Assembly: GCA_021234155.1 (NCBI GenBank)
Contig: JAJEKV010000009.1
Location: forward strand, 12,656,546 to 12,720,545
Length of the DNA stretch: 64,000 nucleotides
Direction: 5' to 3'
From: Isoetes taiwanensis
Taxonomy: Eukaryota; Streptophyta; Lycopodiopsida; Isoetales; Isoetaceae
Positions 35,474 through 48,600 of the stretch are shown piece after piece. The notes beneath the pieces were generated by a model. The model was not told the DNA's origin. It did not search any database and was given only the letters and a program-made list of their open reading frames with translations. A program made the translations under genes and the position numbers. The stretch's first letter is position 1; each line of letters opens with the position of its first letter.

Positions 35474-35879
35474 TGACCGGTATTGCCGCCGCAATGTGCA
35501 AAGACATGAAGGAAGGGGCCGACCCAGCAAGAACTAGCCTAAGCCGCCGCCACGACCGAAACCCAAGAAGGTCCACCATGGACCAAACTCCCCGCACGCC
35601 GAAGTTTTCGAGAGATTAGACACTTTCGCAAAGGCACTAATCTCTTGATAAGGAAGGCACCTTCGAAATGCCATGCGCAGAGGTGATGCAGAGTTCGCCA
35701 CCGACTATAGGGTGACGCCGCCACAAACTGGTGTGCCGCAGTCACCGAGGCCGAGCTCACCCAAAATTTCGAGAATCAAACCTCCGCAATTCATGCGAAG
35801 AGGGTAACCCCGATGCCCAAGGATCTATACTTGGCGCCGCGATCCGCAAGGAATACCCTTGAGGGTGCGCTTTGTGTAA

Positions 35880-36600
35880 ATTAATGTAATTGTTAAAGTT
35901 TTTCCTCTATAAATATAAAATTTTGTAGTAAATCAATTCAATTTTTGTATAAAATATGTTTAAGTTGCTCAAATTTTAATTTAATTGTAGCCGCCATGAT
36001 TGTAAGCGCCCAAATAGGGTAAATTAGTAAAGGTACTATAGGCAAATCGCTTAAATTTTGGCCGTAACATTCGAAATCGGAAGGCTGTGCGAAAATGGCC
36101 TTTCCGCCCTTCACGGAAGGCCCAAATTCGCATAGCCATCCGGTTTCGCCATGTCAGACCAAATTTTGCCTAATTAGCCCAGGGAAAGATCCAAATTATG
36201 TTAGAAAAATTCCAAATAAGTATGCTAGGATCTTCAAATTTTCCAAAAACTCTTGATAGAAGTCCCAAATAAACAAATCGAAGGTCAGTATGAGAATGGC
36301 CTTTCCGCCTTTCACTGAAGGCCCAAATTCAAGATATAGCCACCCGGTTTCTACCATTTTTGCCTAGATTGACCAATTTTCATCCAACAAACCGCCATGT
36401 AGTATTTCTTGCTTTGCTTTGCTTAGAATTGCATTTCATGGTAGCTCATTTGGACACCCATGGCCATAGATTTGAAGTCTTCCCCATCAGGAACCCTTGT
36501 GCACGGAACCCGAGGCAGCCCTAGTTTATAAAAGGGGCCCTCATTTGTCATTTTCTCCCCATCAAAATCGCTCCTTTCAGCGATTTCCCACTCTCACTCA
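35880..36600 (+). other. Non-coding internal stretch with repeated hairpin
   Basis: Between coding remnants the element holds two copies of a segment containing ggcctttccgccctt followed by its complement (36094-36119 and 36298-36323), each followed by cccaaattc and a ccggttt motif. The first copy can form a stem of 8-9 bp. No protein is encoded. Confidence 0.55.
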
Positions 36601-37203
36601 TCTTCTCAAGCCATTTTTCATAGCCACCTCCAATGGCGCCATCAAACTTTGTTAGATGGTACATCGAGGCTACCACATCCGCGACTTCCCTCACGAAAGC
36701 AAGCCTTTCATGTCTTTGATCATCTCTTTGATCTTCATGCCACCTTGACTAGAACTCCCTATTACAATCCTACATTATCTCGCCAAGATGATCAAGCAGG
36801 TCTTACCTTGGGAAGTTAGTCCGCCACCTAGGGAGGGAAATGGGTATCCCTAGACTCTCCGGCCCCAAGCCATAGGAGGGGATCTAGGATCAAGAATAAG
36901 TTATGGGATAGAACCGTAAAACATGCCGCACTACATGACCTATAAGCATCATAGGCATAGGTAATGCCCTCAAACCAAGCAGCCTTTAGCTTTGTTCATG
37001 CAAAGATAGCGCTTAACCAAACTGTGGAGCCGGGCCAATTCAACCTTTTGATTTTTGGCACCTCTCGACACTCCTGACGGCGCAGATAGGCATCCACGAG
37101 ATCGAGACCGCTGAATACTTAATACTACGGCTCCACATCAAACACCCGTGGTTGCGATTGAGCAGATTATGAAGAGGAAGAAGAAGAGAACCCAAGTTGG
37201 GAG

Positions 37204-39620
37204 ATGAGGGAGGCAAGAAGGATGGAGAGGCGCCCCGCTCAGCAACATGAGGTACTAAGGCGAGACTTCGAAAGCCAAGGGTATCACGGCCCTCACTCCG
37301 TGATCATCGACTCACGAGGAGTACATATTCGCCAACGACATCCTCAACCTTCCCTATTGTCAAGAAGAAGGCCTCAGATCGATGAGCTCCTAAGCCTAAT
37401 GGCAAAGGAGCAGGCAAATTTCATCGACTATGATTACCAAGAAATTCCAAGGGAGGTAGCCGAGCGACATTCCTACGCCGACAACTATGTCGCATATTCA
37501 AGCCTACCAACGATAAGGCGTGATGTATCGCCAGAAGAAGAACCCATCATTCCGCAGGGAGGAATTCCAGAGATCCAAAGCAGTTGTACAAGCCGAAGAG
37601 GCCCAAGCTCAAGCCGACCACTGCGCCAGGAGCATGCGGGAAGCACCCGCAAAGATCAACTGAGAACGCAAAGAACAATGTGGAGGGACCAAGAGGATCT
37701 CGGGCCGATTAGATGTTTTCGCTGCGGCCCGCCGTGAGGAAGGGTACGGAACCGCGGGCGGGAGGCAAGTGGATAAGTCACCTGTACTATCTTCCTCGGT
37801 CCCAGCCGTAAGTGATGGTAGTTCTCCACAAGGAGTTCAGCCCAAGAGGAGAAGAACTGGTCAGCCCTTATCGCACTCTCGTGGTTTGGTCAAGATGCTA
37901 AGATGGATTATGGGGTAGACCATGTTATCCTCTTCAAGAGATCAGTAGCACTTCATGTTCTCGACTTCTCAAGGGGGCCACCTCAGTGGACGACACTTGT
38001 CGTAAGTGGCAAAAGAATCGCACTGTAACTTCCTAAGCACCCTCGATGGCGTGATCGGCGCAAGAATCCCGCAGAACGCCTAAGAAGGGGATAGGATTGA
38101 AGAATGTGAAAAACTTCTTCAAGTCCATGAGGAAGCACCATTGAAGAAAATATGCTTTGTTAATTAATTAGTGTATTGAAAATTCTCTTCGCTATTTCCA
38201 TGTAATTCATCAAATGTATTTCTATATACTAATTAATGTCTTACCATGATCTTGACTTTAAGTGGAATTTTCATATGATTTCTTTTGTACTTAACAACAA
38301 TTCAATTGTAAGCAAGAATGATTAGTGTGTACTTTAAATAACAAACATTGATGATTAATCCTTTAGCAAGGAACACAAAGCTCAGTTCTCAAGGCCGGCA
38401 TCACCAAGGGTACCCGTAAAACTTGTTTGACGCGATCAAGATGACAACAACGACGGGGATGACGCCGGAAGCAATCAACGCAAGGCTCGGGCCCGTGATG
38501 AGGAACCAGATGCATCACCGATCCACCGGCCACCCCATTGATGAATGCCCAAGAATATGCACCTGCTCCACCACCACCTCCACCACTACCTCAGCAAGGC
38601 ATCGAGGAAGGTCCACAGCCGGAGGGGCAGGACAATCAGGGAAATGCCAGAGACAGAAGAGGAAAAGGAGAAACGTAAGGAGTCCAACACCACCTAGCTC
38701 CAGCTCATCCGACACTTCGCACAAGACAAGACAGTTCTAGCTCAGAAGTGAGTCCGACATCCACGTAAGAGCCGTGGCAAGGAAGGAAGACGACTATCAA
38801 AAAGAAAGTTGATGCTGCTAAGGAGCAATGTGTGGAAAACTAGGAAGTTGGGTCACCGTGGAATGACAGTCGTATGGAGGCGTAAGCCCGCTTGATGAGA
38901 TGGAAGAGTTCGCAACTCTTATGGCATGAAGGATAAGGATATAGGGAAAGTTGCTACAAAGAAACTTGATAGGAGCAAATGAGAATTTGGTGGAAAGACT
39001 ACGAAAGTCCAACAAGCTCAAAAAGGAACAAGCTGCAGATTTAAAACCTTCAAGAAGGCCTTTCAGAGACATTATGTGCCTAGATCACATAGCAAAAGTG
39101 ATCCAAAGAATTCTACGATTGAACCAGGGTACCTCGCTTCGAGCAAAGCAATACGAGGAATTCATGCGACTCAGCTCCATGTTCCCTGAGTTTCGAAAGG
39201 CAAGCTTTTGAAACTTACATTGAGGGATTGAACAGCAATATCAAAAGGCTAGTCCGAAAGTAATCAACCCAAAGTCAAGGGGCGTAAGTTTGAGGATAAA
39301 GGCATAAGTTTGGAAGAAGCTCCACCAACGCCAGGAGAAACAAATGGGCCTTCAAGGGAAAGTCAACGTGTCAAGCATTCAAGGGCGCATCAGAGTAAGC
39401 AATCAGCAGCCACGCATCGAGGCCAGCAGCACTAAAGAGCTCGTGGTAAGAACTTTGGGGACCGTAAGCCGCAGAATGCATCGTGGGCAGGCGCTAAAAG
39501 CGCCTTCTAGACACCGACGGTAGGAGAAGAGACAGGAGTGTATCGAAAGAAGTTATGTTTTAGGTGCTTCCAGCCAGCAATCAACACCGATTGCCCATTC
39601 GGCCATGCATGCAGCTTTGG
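37204..39620 (+). pseudogene. Gag-like region with degenerate zinc knuckle
   Basis: The longest frame (37204-37737) encodes MREARRMERRPAQQ..., rich in Arg, Glu and Gln, and ends IRCFRCGPP. Further broken frames follow at 38423-38740 and 38951-39211. Near 39546-39596 CFRCFQPAINTDCPF resembles a CCHC zinc knuckle (C-x2-C-x-C) with the His lost, and it sits just before the protease. Position in the element and the knuckle identify Gag. The exact extent is uncertain because of frameshifts. Confidence 0.55.
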
Positions 39621-39759
39621 CGTAGCTTGGGATTGGGATTCAATCGACGTGGTTGATGCAGATGAAGACGACGACCAAAGATGAGGCTCGTGACTTCATA
39701 GATGGTGAGTGCCATATCCGGGCAAATATTGAGTCGGGTGATATAGAAAATCACGACAA

Positions 39760-39970
39760 AGATTGCGGCTGATGGAATCATAGATAGCAACCCATATGTA
39801 GTCCTCATAGACACAGGTAGCTCTCGACAACTTCGCTCTCCTAGGCTGGCTGCCCTAATGAAGAACAAGGTATTGAAGTCTAAGCCAAGGCCGCTTGTTA
39901 TGGCAAACGGCGCCATTCGCACACTAAGGGGGAGGAGGATCACATTCAACATAAACCTTAGTGGAAGTAA
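39760..39970 (+). pseudogene. gypsy aspartic protease domain
   Basis: The frame reads NPYVVLIDTGSSRQL, then LKSKPRPLVMANG and ITFNINL. DTGS is the catalytic triad of retropepsin-type proteases that cleave Gag-Pol. VMANG fits the central strand seen in plant gypsy proteases. It is flanked upstream by the zinc knuckle and downstream by RT, as in other gypsy elements. The 123-codon minus ORF here is antisense. Confidence 0.8.
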
Positions 39971-40139
39971 GGGCCGATGGGGGCGTAAGTCATGGAAATT
40001 GAAGGTATGACAAAAGCCAGCCTAAATAAAAGCCATGATCGACCGCGGACCGCAATGAAGTCGCCATGACAGCACCGGACGGCATCAAATTCATAGTGAA
40101 AGGTAAGAAGGCAGCTTCTTCTATGCAAAGTGCATTTCT

Positions 40140-41075
40140 TTGAAGCAGCTAAGGAAAAGTATAGAAAGAAATAAGGTGGATTACATTTTGAGATTAGAGG
40201 CAATTGAGCCCAATAAGCAGGATGGGAACGACCAAAAGGGGAAGCAGTTGCCCAAGCCTGTAGCAAGGCTTATTTCGGAATTCAAGGATGTATTTCCGGA
40301 TGAGATCCGGCAACTACCACCTTATAGGGGTGTGGAGTGCGAGATCACATTGGCACTGCATGTTAAGCCTACCAAAGAAGGCACCATACGTGATGAGCAC
40401 CCCGAGTTGATTGAGCTCAAGAAGCAGCCCAGTGAATTGCTTGAGCTTGGCTTTATTAGAGCAAGTGTGTCTCCTTTGGAGCACCTATACCTTCGCGAAG
40501 AAGAAAGATGGGAGCTTAAGAATGTGTATAGACTATCGCCACCAACAAGCGCACGATAAAGAATAAGTATGCATTACCAAGGGCGATGATTTGATGGACC
40601 AGCTCCAAGGAGCAAAGGTATTCTCTAAAATTGACTTAAGGTCGATACCACCAAATCAGGATAAAGGAAGAAGATATCCATAAGACCGCCTTAACGCTGC
40701 ATGGTCACTTCGAAGTTTACAAGAATGCCCTTTGATTGTCGAATGCCCCAAAGAACTTTCATGCGCCTCATGAACGACGCCTTCGGGAGTTTCTAGATGA
40801 GTTTGTCATTGTCTTCTTCGACGACATTCTAGTCTACAGCAAGTCCATTGAAGATCATAGTCAGCATTTGAGAAGGGTGTTAGAAAAAAAGTTGAGGCGG
40901 CATCGCTTTGTATGGAAAGCTCTCCAAATGCCACTTTGCTACCGAAAGAGTGGAGTATTTGGGCCATGTCATATCGGGCGGAGGGGATCTCCACCGACTC
41001 CGCAAAGATTGAAGCAAGAGGGATTGGCCAGCCAAAGAATGTGGCGGAGGTAAGAAGCTTTCTAGGTCCGGCAAA
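40140..41075 (+). pseudogene. gypsy reverse transcriptase domain
   Basis: Frame 40140-40559 contains ISEFKDVFPDEIRQLPPYRG and ELLELGFIRASVSPLEH, the N-terminal RT blocks. After a shift, KNKYALPRAM and IKEEDIHKTALTLHGHFE follow (40560-40715), then REFLDEFVIVFFDDILVYSK (about 40785-40850), which contains the catalytic FxDD box. RT copies element RNA into DNA. At least three frame changes are needed to read it, so it is inactive as assembled. Confidence 0.9.
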
Positions 41076-41214
41076 AGTTATTACGTAAAAGTTCGTGGGA
41101 CTTCGCTAAGTGGGCGGCCCCTTTGACGGACCTCACTAAGAGTGTTAAGGTGAAAGATTGGAGAACACATTGGTTAGAAAATGTCCAAGCTTCGTTTGAA
41201 AAGCTTAAGGAGGT

Positions 41215-41625
41215 TTTAACAACAAAGACCAGCTAGTTCTCACCGATCCGCATAAGGACAAGATAGTAGCAACAGATGCAAGTAAGATAGCGACATTGTG
41301 GAGTCCTTATGCAAGAAGGAAGAGTAATAGCTTATGATTCCAAGAAGTTGAACGACAAAAAGAGCAGCTTATCCAACCCATGATCGTGAACTTCTAGCTA
41401 TTGTCGAGCTCGTATTTGGAGGCATTATTTGCTTGGGAGGAAGTTTCGCTTAGATAATCGATCATCGAGCCTCCAATACATCTTTTACCCAACCACCCTT
41501 AATCTAAGGCAAAGGAGGTGGATGGAATTCCTAGAAGAGTATGACTTTGAGATTGCTTATAAGCCAGGTAAGTTGAATGTGGTCGCCGATGCTCTTTCTA
41601 GAAGACCTTTTGAGACGAGAACTCA
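41215..41625 (+). pseudogene. gypsy RNase H domain
   Basis: DPHKDKIVATDASK (41240-41285) contains the first catalytic Asp. Then come broken AYDSKKLN and LLGRKFRL blocks, and finally LRQRRWMEFLEEYDFEIAYK and NVVADALSRRP (41500-41610). The last two are the diagnostic RNase H to integrase linker blocks of gypsy Pol. Frame 41429-42061 continues into integrase without interruption. Confidence 0.9.
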
Positions 41626-41779
41626 TTGTAATGCTATATCAACTCTTTCGAGTGGGTATGGCAAGAAAATTGAGGAGACATTACCATTTGATGGTGATTT
41701 CAAGGAGGTATGGGAAAGCCTCTCTAGGAGGCTAGAAACAGATAAGGAACCAGAAGCCTTCAAGCATTATAAGAAGGAA

Positions 41780-42600
41780 GGCAACTTGTTGTACCATAAA
41801 CATAAGTTGTGTGTACCCTCAATCGCCAGTATAAGGAAGCTAATTCTTCATGACACACACAACAGCCCAATAGCAGGGCATGCAGGGTTTATGAAGACCT
41901 ACTTCAAGATTCGAAGTAGCTATTTCTGGCCGGGAATGAAGAAGCAGATAGCAAGATATATTCATGAGTGCCGCCGTGTCGTAAGAAACCAAAGCGAGAG
42001 CAGCTTCAATTCCGTGAGCCTTGAACCTCTAGCTGTGCGAATGCTAAATGGGAAGTGGTAAGTATGGATTTTATCACGGACTTCCCAAGACTCTTTCGGG
42101 CAAAGATGCATTGATGGTCGTAGTAGACAAATTATCTAAGATGGCACATTTTGTGCCTTGTAGAACTACCGACACAAAGATTAGATAATGCCAAGCTATT
42201 TGTGAAGGAGATTTTAGGCTCCATGGCATGTCTCGGAGATAATATCCGATAGAGATTCTAAGTTTATGAGTGCTTTTGGCAGGACCTCTTTAGCACCATC
42301 TCGACGAAGCTCCATGCGCACGCATATCATCCCCAAAAGATGGTCGACGAGAGGACAAATCGAATCTTGGAAGACATGCTCAAAGCTTTGTGTGGAATAA
42401 GCAGTCCAAGTGGGATGAGTACATCCACTTGGTGGAATTCGCCATTAGTGCCAAACAGAGTCATCTCGATGTCTCCTTTCATGGTAAATTACGGGTACCG
42501 CAGTTTAACTCCCGACACTTGGCACAACCCCGTGTCAAAGGTTGAAGTGTCCCAGCAGATGCTAGGAGATATGCAAACAGCTTGGTGGAAGAAGTGAGGG
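41780..42600 (+). pseudogene. gypsy integrase domain
   Basis: The zinc-binding part reads HDTHNSPIAGHAGFMKTYFK...YFWPGMKKQI...HECRRVV (41849-41985). The second Cys of the HHCC finger is replaced. The catalytic core shows MDFITDFPR (about 42065), SDRDSKF (about 42248) and ERTNRILEDML (42349-42381), giving the D,D-x35-E acidic residues. Several shifts occur between 42060 and 42340. It would insert the DNA copy into chromosomes. Confidence 0.9.
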
Positions 42601-42779
42601 GTTACCTCCTAGCAGCAAAGAAGTCGCAAGAAGCAAGGGCGTAAGAGTGTAGCCGACAAGCACGTGACCGTAAGAGAGTTCAAGGTAGGCGATAGCGCGG
42701 TGGTTGAAGATCAAGGTCAAGCAAGCTAAGCTTCGATTGGGAGTTGTAAGAAGCTTGCCCCTAGATGGGCTGGTCCGCT

Positions 42780-43187
42780 CAAGATTTTGAAAAGGGTGGG
42801 CTCCCAAGCCTACAAGTTGGATCTCCCCGCCCATCTCAAAGTTCACAAGGTTTTCCACGTAAGTTTATTGAAAAGGCACAATCCTAATCCTGATGAGGTT
42901 TTGGATACTCCAACGTTGTTGGAAATGACCGAGGAGCAAAGTTGAAATTGTGCCTGAAGTTACTTCTTGATAAGTCATTCAAGAAGACTAGGAGGTCTCG
43001 GCCCCTCCAAAAGATTTGGTCAAGGGAAGCATTTGCCCGTGGAAGACGCGACATGGGTATTGAAGCAGGATTTGGAGAAGCAATACCCGAGTTTATGAAG
43101 GAGTTTGATGGGCGAAGTCGCCTCCCACTTGGTCGACCCCTACTTTGCCGTGAGGTTAGCTTAGTATGTTTCTTAGTTAGCCTCTAG
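42780..43187 (+). pseudogene. Integrase C-terminus with chromodomain-like tail
   Basis: KLDLPAHLKVHKVFHVSLLK-like coding (about 42820-42873) is the usual end of the integrase GPY region. In a shifted frame 43010-43090 gives GKHLPVEDATWVLKQDLEK, resembling the W-containing core of chromodomains in plant chromoviruses, followed by KEFDGRSRLP and a stop. Chromodomain assignment rests on this short block only. Confidence 0.6.
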
Positions 43188-43912
43188 TTCTCGCGCATGT
43201 ATTCTAGCTAGTGGAATACATAGGCGTAATCTTGGAACATGTGGGCGATGATGAGATAAGCCTTTAAGGCGCTCTCTAGGCCAACATGCACCAGAGGTGC
43301 GCGCATGACCAATAGGGTCATGCGAGAGAGAGGAAAGGCATGGTGCGCCGATGATGAGACATCGGTCGGATGCTCTCTATGCCACGATGTGGGGTTCGCA
43401 CACCGCCATAGGGGGTCATGGTGAAGGTTAAAGTGATCATGTGCGATGATGGGATCGCGGAGACGCCCCCCAGCTTAAAACCCTTGGGGCATGATGCACT
43501 AGGGGTACTTCGGCGACCGGGTAACCGAAAGTACAAGGTAGCACTTGATCATGGGCTTATGATGGGATCACCTTAAATGGTCCTTAAGCTCAAATTCAAA
43601 GGGCCATGATCGAAAGTGCAAGGTATTGGTAAGGGGGGTGGTCCCCAAAACCACAAACTTATTAATTAAACTAACGTAATGTGCTCCATGTGCGTGCAAG
43701 TGAGAAGGAGCTTCGAGGTGGGGCGACATTTACGAAGATGGGGAACCATAATTTAGATTATGAACCCTAATAACTTTTATAATAATGTTTTGGATTATTG
43801 TAAGAAGTAACCTTGTTAAGGCTATATAATTTTGTTAAGTGTATGATCTTATGTTGTTTTGCAGGATAGATAGGCTCGTCACCTTAGCGCAATGTCGGGG
43901 ACAAAGATTGTC

Positions 43913-43925
43913 CTAAGGGGGAGAA
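43913..43925 (+). other. Polypurine tract
   Basis: cctaagggggagaa lies immediately before the 3' LTR start TGTGATG. It primes plus-strand synthesis in LTR retrotransposons. Confidence 0.9.
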
Positions 43926-44947
43926 TGTGATGTTCCCAAGGGAATATACGCCATAAATACGTGATATTCCCTCGACCGCCACCATACAAGTCTACCTAGG
44001 TAGCCTTGTATGCCTTGGATAAGTGGCAAGGGTTGCACATCTAAGTTAATTGTTAACTTAGATAACCTTAGGATAAGGCCCATTTCCACATGGCCTTATC
44101 CTATTAGGCAACCGCCACACGGCCTCATCTTATTGGTGCCACGTGGCATCCCATGTGGACCCACACCTATATTGGCTCTAACCCTAACCCTAGACCCTTT
44201 TCCCCACCGAGCACCTGATCTTCATCCACGCGCCCAAAACCCCGCTTCGAGCACCGCTCGTCATAGTCTAACCTCGAGCGGCAGCCCCGGAAGGTGTGTA
44301 TGATCGTAGAGGGAGCAAGCCTTCGATCCACGCCAAGGAGCATGGAGACGCCCGTGGATGGGAGGAAGCGCTCGAGGAGGTAGGTTGAGTAGAGTTCATA
44401 GCTAGTTCATCCGAGGTTAGCACTCCGCATGGGTTAGTGATTCGTGGTCTAGAGTAGAGCCACCCTAGATCCTTTGTTGAACATCTTGAACCCTAATCAA
44501 GGAACCCTAGTCATAGTTAGCTATGTATGTTTAGGTTAAGATGTTCATATGATATTGATATTGATCATGATGTGATGTATGGGATATTGGTTGATCATGT
44601 GCTCCTATTGTATTGGGAAGGGGGTAGAGACCTAGGGCCATATGTAGTATGCTCCTAGTGTAGATCCCTTAGTTCCTATTAGTTGCTGGCCCGTGCATAG
44701 GAACCCACCCGGACTATGGAAGCTATGATGTGACTCCAAGACTACACAACGGGGCTAGAGGCAAGATGGAGGGTGGATCCCCGCCGAGTGGGGGCTTCTG
44801 GGATCCCGCAGCTGGCTAGGCTTATGGTCGGCCACTTCGGTGGGGGCGAGCATGGGTCCCACACCTCCTCTGGGGCAATGGTGTCATACTGCCTCTCAAG
44901 AGTTGCAAGTGTCGTGCTTGGCTCTTGTTTTGGGGGGTTCAAAGTAC
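43926..44947 (+). repeat. 3' LTR of gypsy element, left part
   Basis: It aligns with 32528-33551 of the 5' LTR. It is cut at the TAC (44945-44947) by the CACTA element and continues at 63411. Differences from the 5' LTR are mostly single-base indels in GC-rich places. Confidence 0.95.
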
Positions 44948-45680
44948 CACTACCACCCCAAAACTAGGTCCACATGTTGTTTTTTTCGTTGTCTTTTTGC
45001 AAAAAACAACACCAAAAACTACGTGTTGTTTTTGTCCCGATTTGCTAGAAATGACGGTAGTTTTTAGCAAAATTTTTATACATGTAGTTTTTGTTGCCAA
45101 AAAAAGTCTACACGAGAGTTTTGTCAAGATTATCTACACGTAGGAATTACATGTGTGTCTACATGTTGTTTTTTAGAAGTAGATGTGGTTTTCAAGTGTT
45201 GCTTTTTCTAAAATAGACATGTGGTTCTTAATAAAACCTAAAAGGTCCATATGTAGTTTTTAACTATTGTTTTGTATGAAAAAAACACTAAAAAACTACG
45301 TATAGAATTTTGTCCGATTTTGCTAGAAACTATACATAGTTTCTTTGTTTTTTGTTTAACTGTTTCTAAGTGTTGTTTTCTTAATAAAGTAATATGAGTT
45401 TTTTAAGAAGAATGTGGTTTTTGTAAACTCTCATTGTTTCTAAGTGTTGTTTTCTTAATAAAATAATATGTGTTTTTTAAGAAGAATGTGGTTTTTTTTT
45501 AACTCTGTTGTTTCTAAGTGTTGTTTTCTTAACAAAATGACAGGTGCTTTTTAAAAAAAATGTGGTTTTTTTTTAATTATGTTGTTTCTAAGTGTTTTTT
45601 TTTTTATATTGATACGTGTTTTTTAGGAAAAGTGTGGTTTTTAAGAAATAACTATTGTTTTCAAGTGTTATTTTTCTCAC
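44948..45680. repeat. Left subterminal repeat region of CACTA element
   Basis: It is rich in gtagttttt, tgttgtttttt and aaaaactacgtg motifs on both strands. It includes about four tandem units of 74 bp at 45361-45655, each starting tgtttctaagtgttg and containing aagaatgtggttttt. Such regions bind the accessory transposase (TNPA type) in known CACTA elements. Confidence 0.85.
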
Positions 45681-48600
45681 AAAAGAAGAATGTTGATCCA
45701 TAGATTTATATAAAATGAACATGCATAGATTTACAGATATATAGATTTATATAAAAAGAAGAATGTTGATACATAAATTTTTTTTGTAGCAAAATTTGCT
45801 TGATGCCATTGATATCTGAAACAAATTTACAAGATTTATACATTCCTGTATCCATGTATCCAGACATTTGCCACAAATCCAACCCAATTGAACAGAACTT
45901 AAGCGCTGTCTATATCCAAGCCTATTTGCCACAAGTCTAATCGATTTGTTAGAAGGCAAAGCCGAAGCAACATGATAAAAAATTTGACAACTCCAAAGCA
46001 GAGAATACAAAAAATGATCCGACATAGAATAGATTGGAAGCTCCAAGAACGGGAAAAGAGATGGAATCTAGAAGATGGGGCGTAAAATAAAAGGTAGATA
46101 AGACCTTAAGTAGGGTATCCGCCTCCCGTGCGAGCACGCCACATGCATTTGCAACCGTGTCGAATAGAAGATTTGGCAAAAAATTGCAACGAAACCACAG
46201 GCAAAGAACAAAACTTGCAAGTAACCCACAATTTTTTGGACTCCAAGATTATTTTAAGCCAAGCTTTTCAAACAGGAAATATTCAGATGTAGATTTTGCA
46301 GGCACTTGCCTCATATCTATGATACTGGTCCTGTGTCACATCCGGCGTGCTAAGATCTTCAATCTCATCTGCACAAAGCTTCAAAAAGTGAGAAACTATA
46401 AGTTAATGAATCGAAAATATGGAGCAGATCTGAGCAGCTAAAGACCTGGTTTGGTTTTGGTCAGATGGTCCCAAACAGAGGGCCCTTTTCCGCCCTCATG
46501 TGCAGCCCCTTCGAACTGGATATGGAGGTTTTTTTGATGAGGAATTAAGAAGAAAAGAAAGTAATTTTAACAGAAAGCAATAGTATTCTGTCTCAATTGC
46601 AGCGGAAGCATTGGAGTTTCTCTGCTGTAAGATTACACTGCTTCAGCTGTTAAGACTACACTGCTTCAGCTGTTAAGACTACAAAGCTAAATCGGCGTGT
46701 GGCTTTGACGATTATACTGCTCCAGCTAACACTAATCCAGGCATTTGGAGCGGTAAAATTCCTATTGTGTTGGCCCTGACCAAATCCAGGCAGATTCCGG
46801 AGGCAACTTCCTGCAGACAGATTCTGGAGGCAACATCCTATCGGCCTGGTACGCATCTAACCATGATTAGGCCAATAATCTGATGTAGCCGCAGTTGTTA
46901 ACAAAGTTACCATGTTTCGTTCTGAAGTTCAATTCATTCTTAGAGTAAGCTGAAGCATGTAGCCTTTTGTTGGGCCATAATTCCAGCCAAGATTTGTTTC
47001 AGCAAGATTTCGTGACAGAGTAGTTAAGAACGAACCAAATTGGCGGAAAACGAGTTTTTTGTCATTTTTGGTGCAGCACGAAAAGCCGGCAAGACCTTGA
47101 ATTTTGGACATGTGAGATGGTCAGGGGATGCTTTAGGGCTAATCCTGTGAAGATTTCGGCAGCTCCCCCTGCAAAGACGTCTTTGAGCAGTCTGATTCTT
47201 GCAGCTTTTTGCTGCGCAGGGCTATGGAGAAATGGTAATGATGCAGCTCTAGTGCAAAATTCATAGCTAGAAATTTTCCTGAAGAAGGTGAGGAGACAGC
47301 CCCGCAAAGCGAGCTCAAAACCCCTCCGAATCCGCCAAAGCTCGGTTTTTCCTATGGCCTCTGCAGATCCACACTCTCTCCTCATGCAGGAGGAGCCATT
47401 TTTCCAGAGTGGAGTTTTCCTTTGGCCAAGCTCTTGAAGAGCTCTTCCCCCGCTTTTGAAACGCGTTTGACCAAGATGGAGGCGGCGGAGATGACAAGGC
47501 CGGCCAGACTTCCGCCATAGCTGCAGCTCCAGCAATGGACAACTCCACAGCACGCACGTTTTCCCTTATTCAATCTGAAGCTTCTACCTCAGAATTGGCA
47601 AAAATGCATTACCCAATCCCTGAATAACTGGTATCACACTATGCTTTGGCACGCATCTGAACATAGAAGATCGGAAGAAGAGGGATAGAAGCGGCAAAGC
47701 GGGAAGGAGGAAGATGATCGAATCAGAATAGAAGCGACAAAGGGGCTTTCTTCGCTCCCCGCCATAACATGTTCCATCGAAAACTCAAAAAAACAAAAGG
47801 ACCAATCAGATTGAAGGGCTTGGATCCAAATCTGAGCCCTTGATTATGTTTTGATATCAACGGCCATAAATCCTTTAAACTAAACACAAATTTACCATGC
47901 CTAAAGATTTATAGCAATACATGTATAACCTCAAATAATTACAAACACGGTGTAAATTCATCACGGTTATTATAAGTGAAACTTCTTCCCCTTTTTTGGG
48001 TTGCCCGTAGGGGGCAACCCTCTTGTTGGAGGGTGGAGTGACGTATAGAAGGTTTTGATTTATTTTAAGTATAATATGCCATAGAAAATTCTGTATAGGC
48101 GGTTGTGATTGATTGTGCTTTTTTAGGGTTTTGTGAGACTTAGTGACACTTAGACGGCCAAGATTCATTTGGGATGACAGAGGCATCGGCGAGGGCGGCA
48201 TCAGCGGGCAGCGGCACGGGCGTCTGTAACATCTTCTACAATAAGTTTTAAGAATTTTGCAGAAGCAAGAGATGAAATTTCTTGTCAAACTCCCAATCTG
48301 GCCGGATGTAGACATGGCGTCAATCTTCCCGGGCGTGGGCGAGTGAACTGAAATTGTCAAGAGCTTTGCGACCAACCGGGTTGAGAAATCCTAAAAATCT
48401 CGCGATTCTTGTATGGGGCTTAGGTGTTGGTGTGTGTCGAGCATCGTCGCCTTCTAATTGACCATAGCTATCCCTTTGCGCTCCCAAGCTCCAATTCCTT
48501 CCATTTCCGGCCTTTACGTTTTTCCGTTCTTCCTCCCGAAAAGAGCAAAGATCTTAATGTTTGTTAATATGCTCTCGCTTTGAATGCAAACATGGTTGGA

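Noticed and set aside
39581-39952. 123-codon minus-strand ORF
   Set aside because: It is antisense to the gypsy protease, which has a clear DTGS motif on the plus strand.
47062-47553. 163-codon minus-strand ORF in the CACTA element, considered as its transposase
   Set aside because: No TNP2, TNPA or other recognisable motif, and three overlapping frames are equally open.
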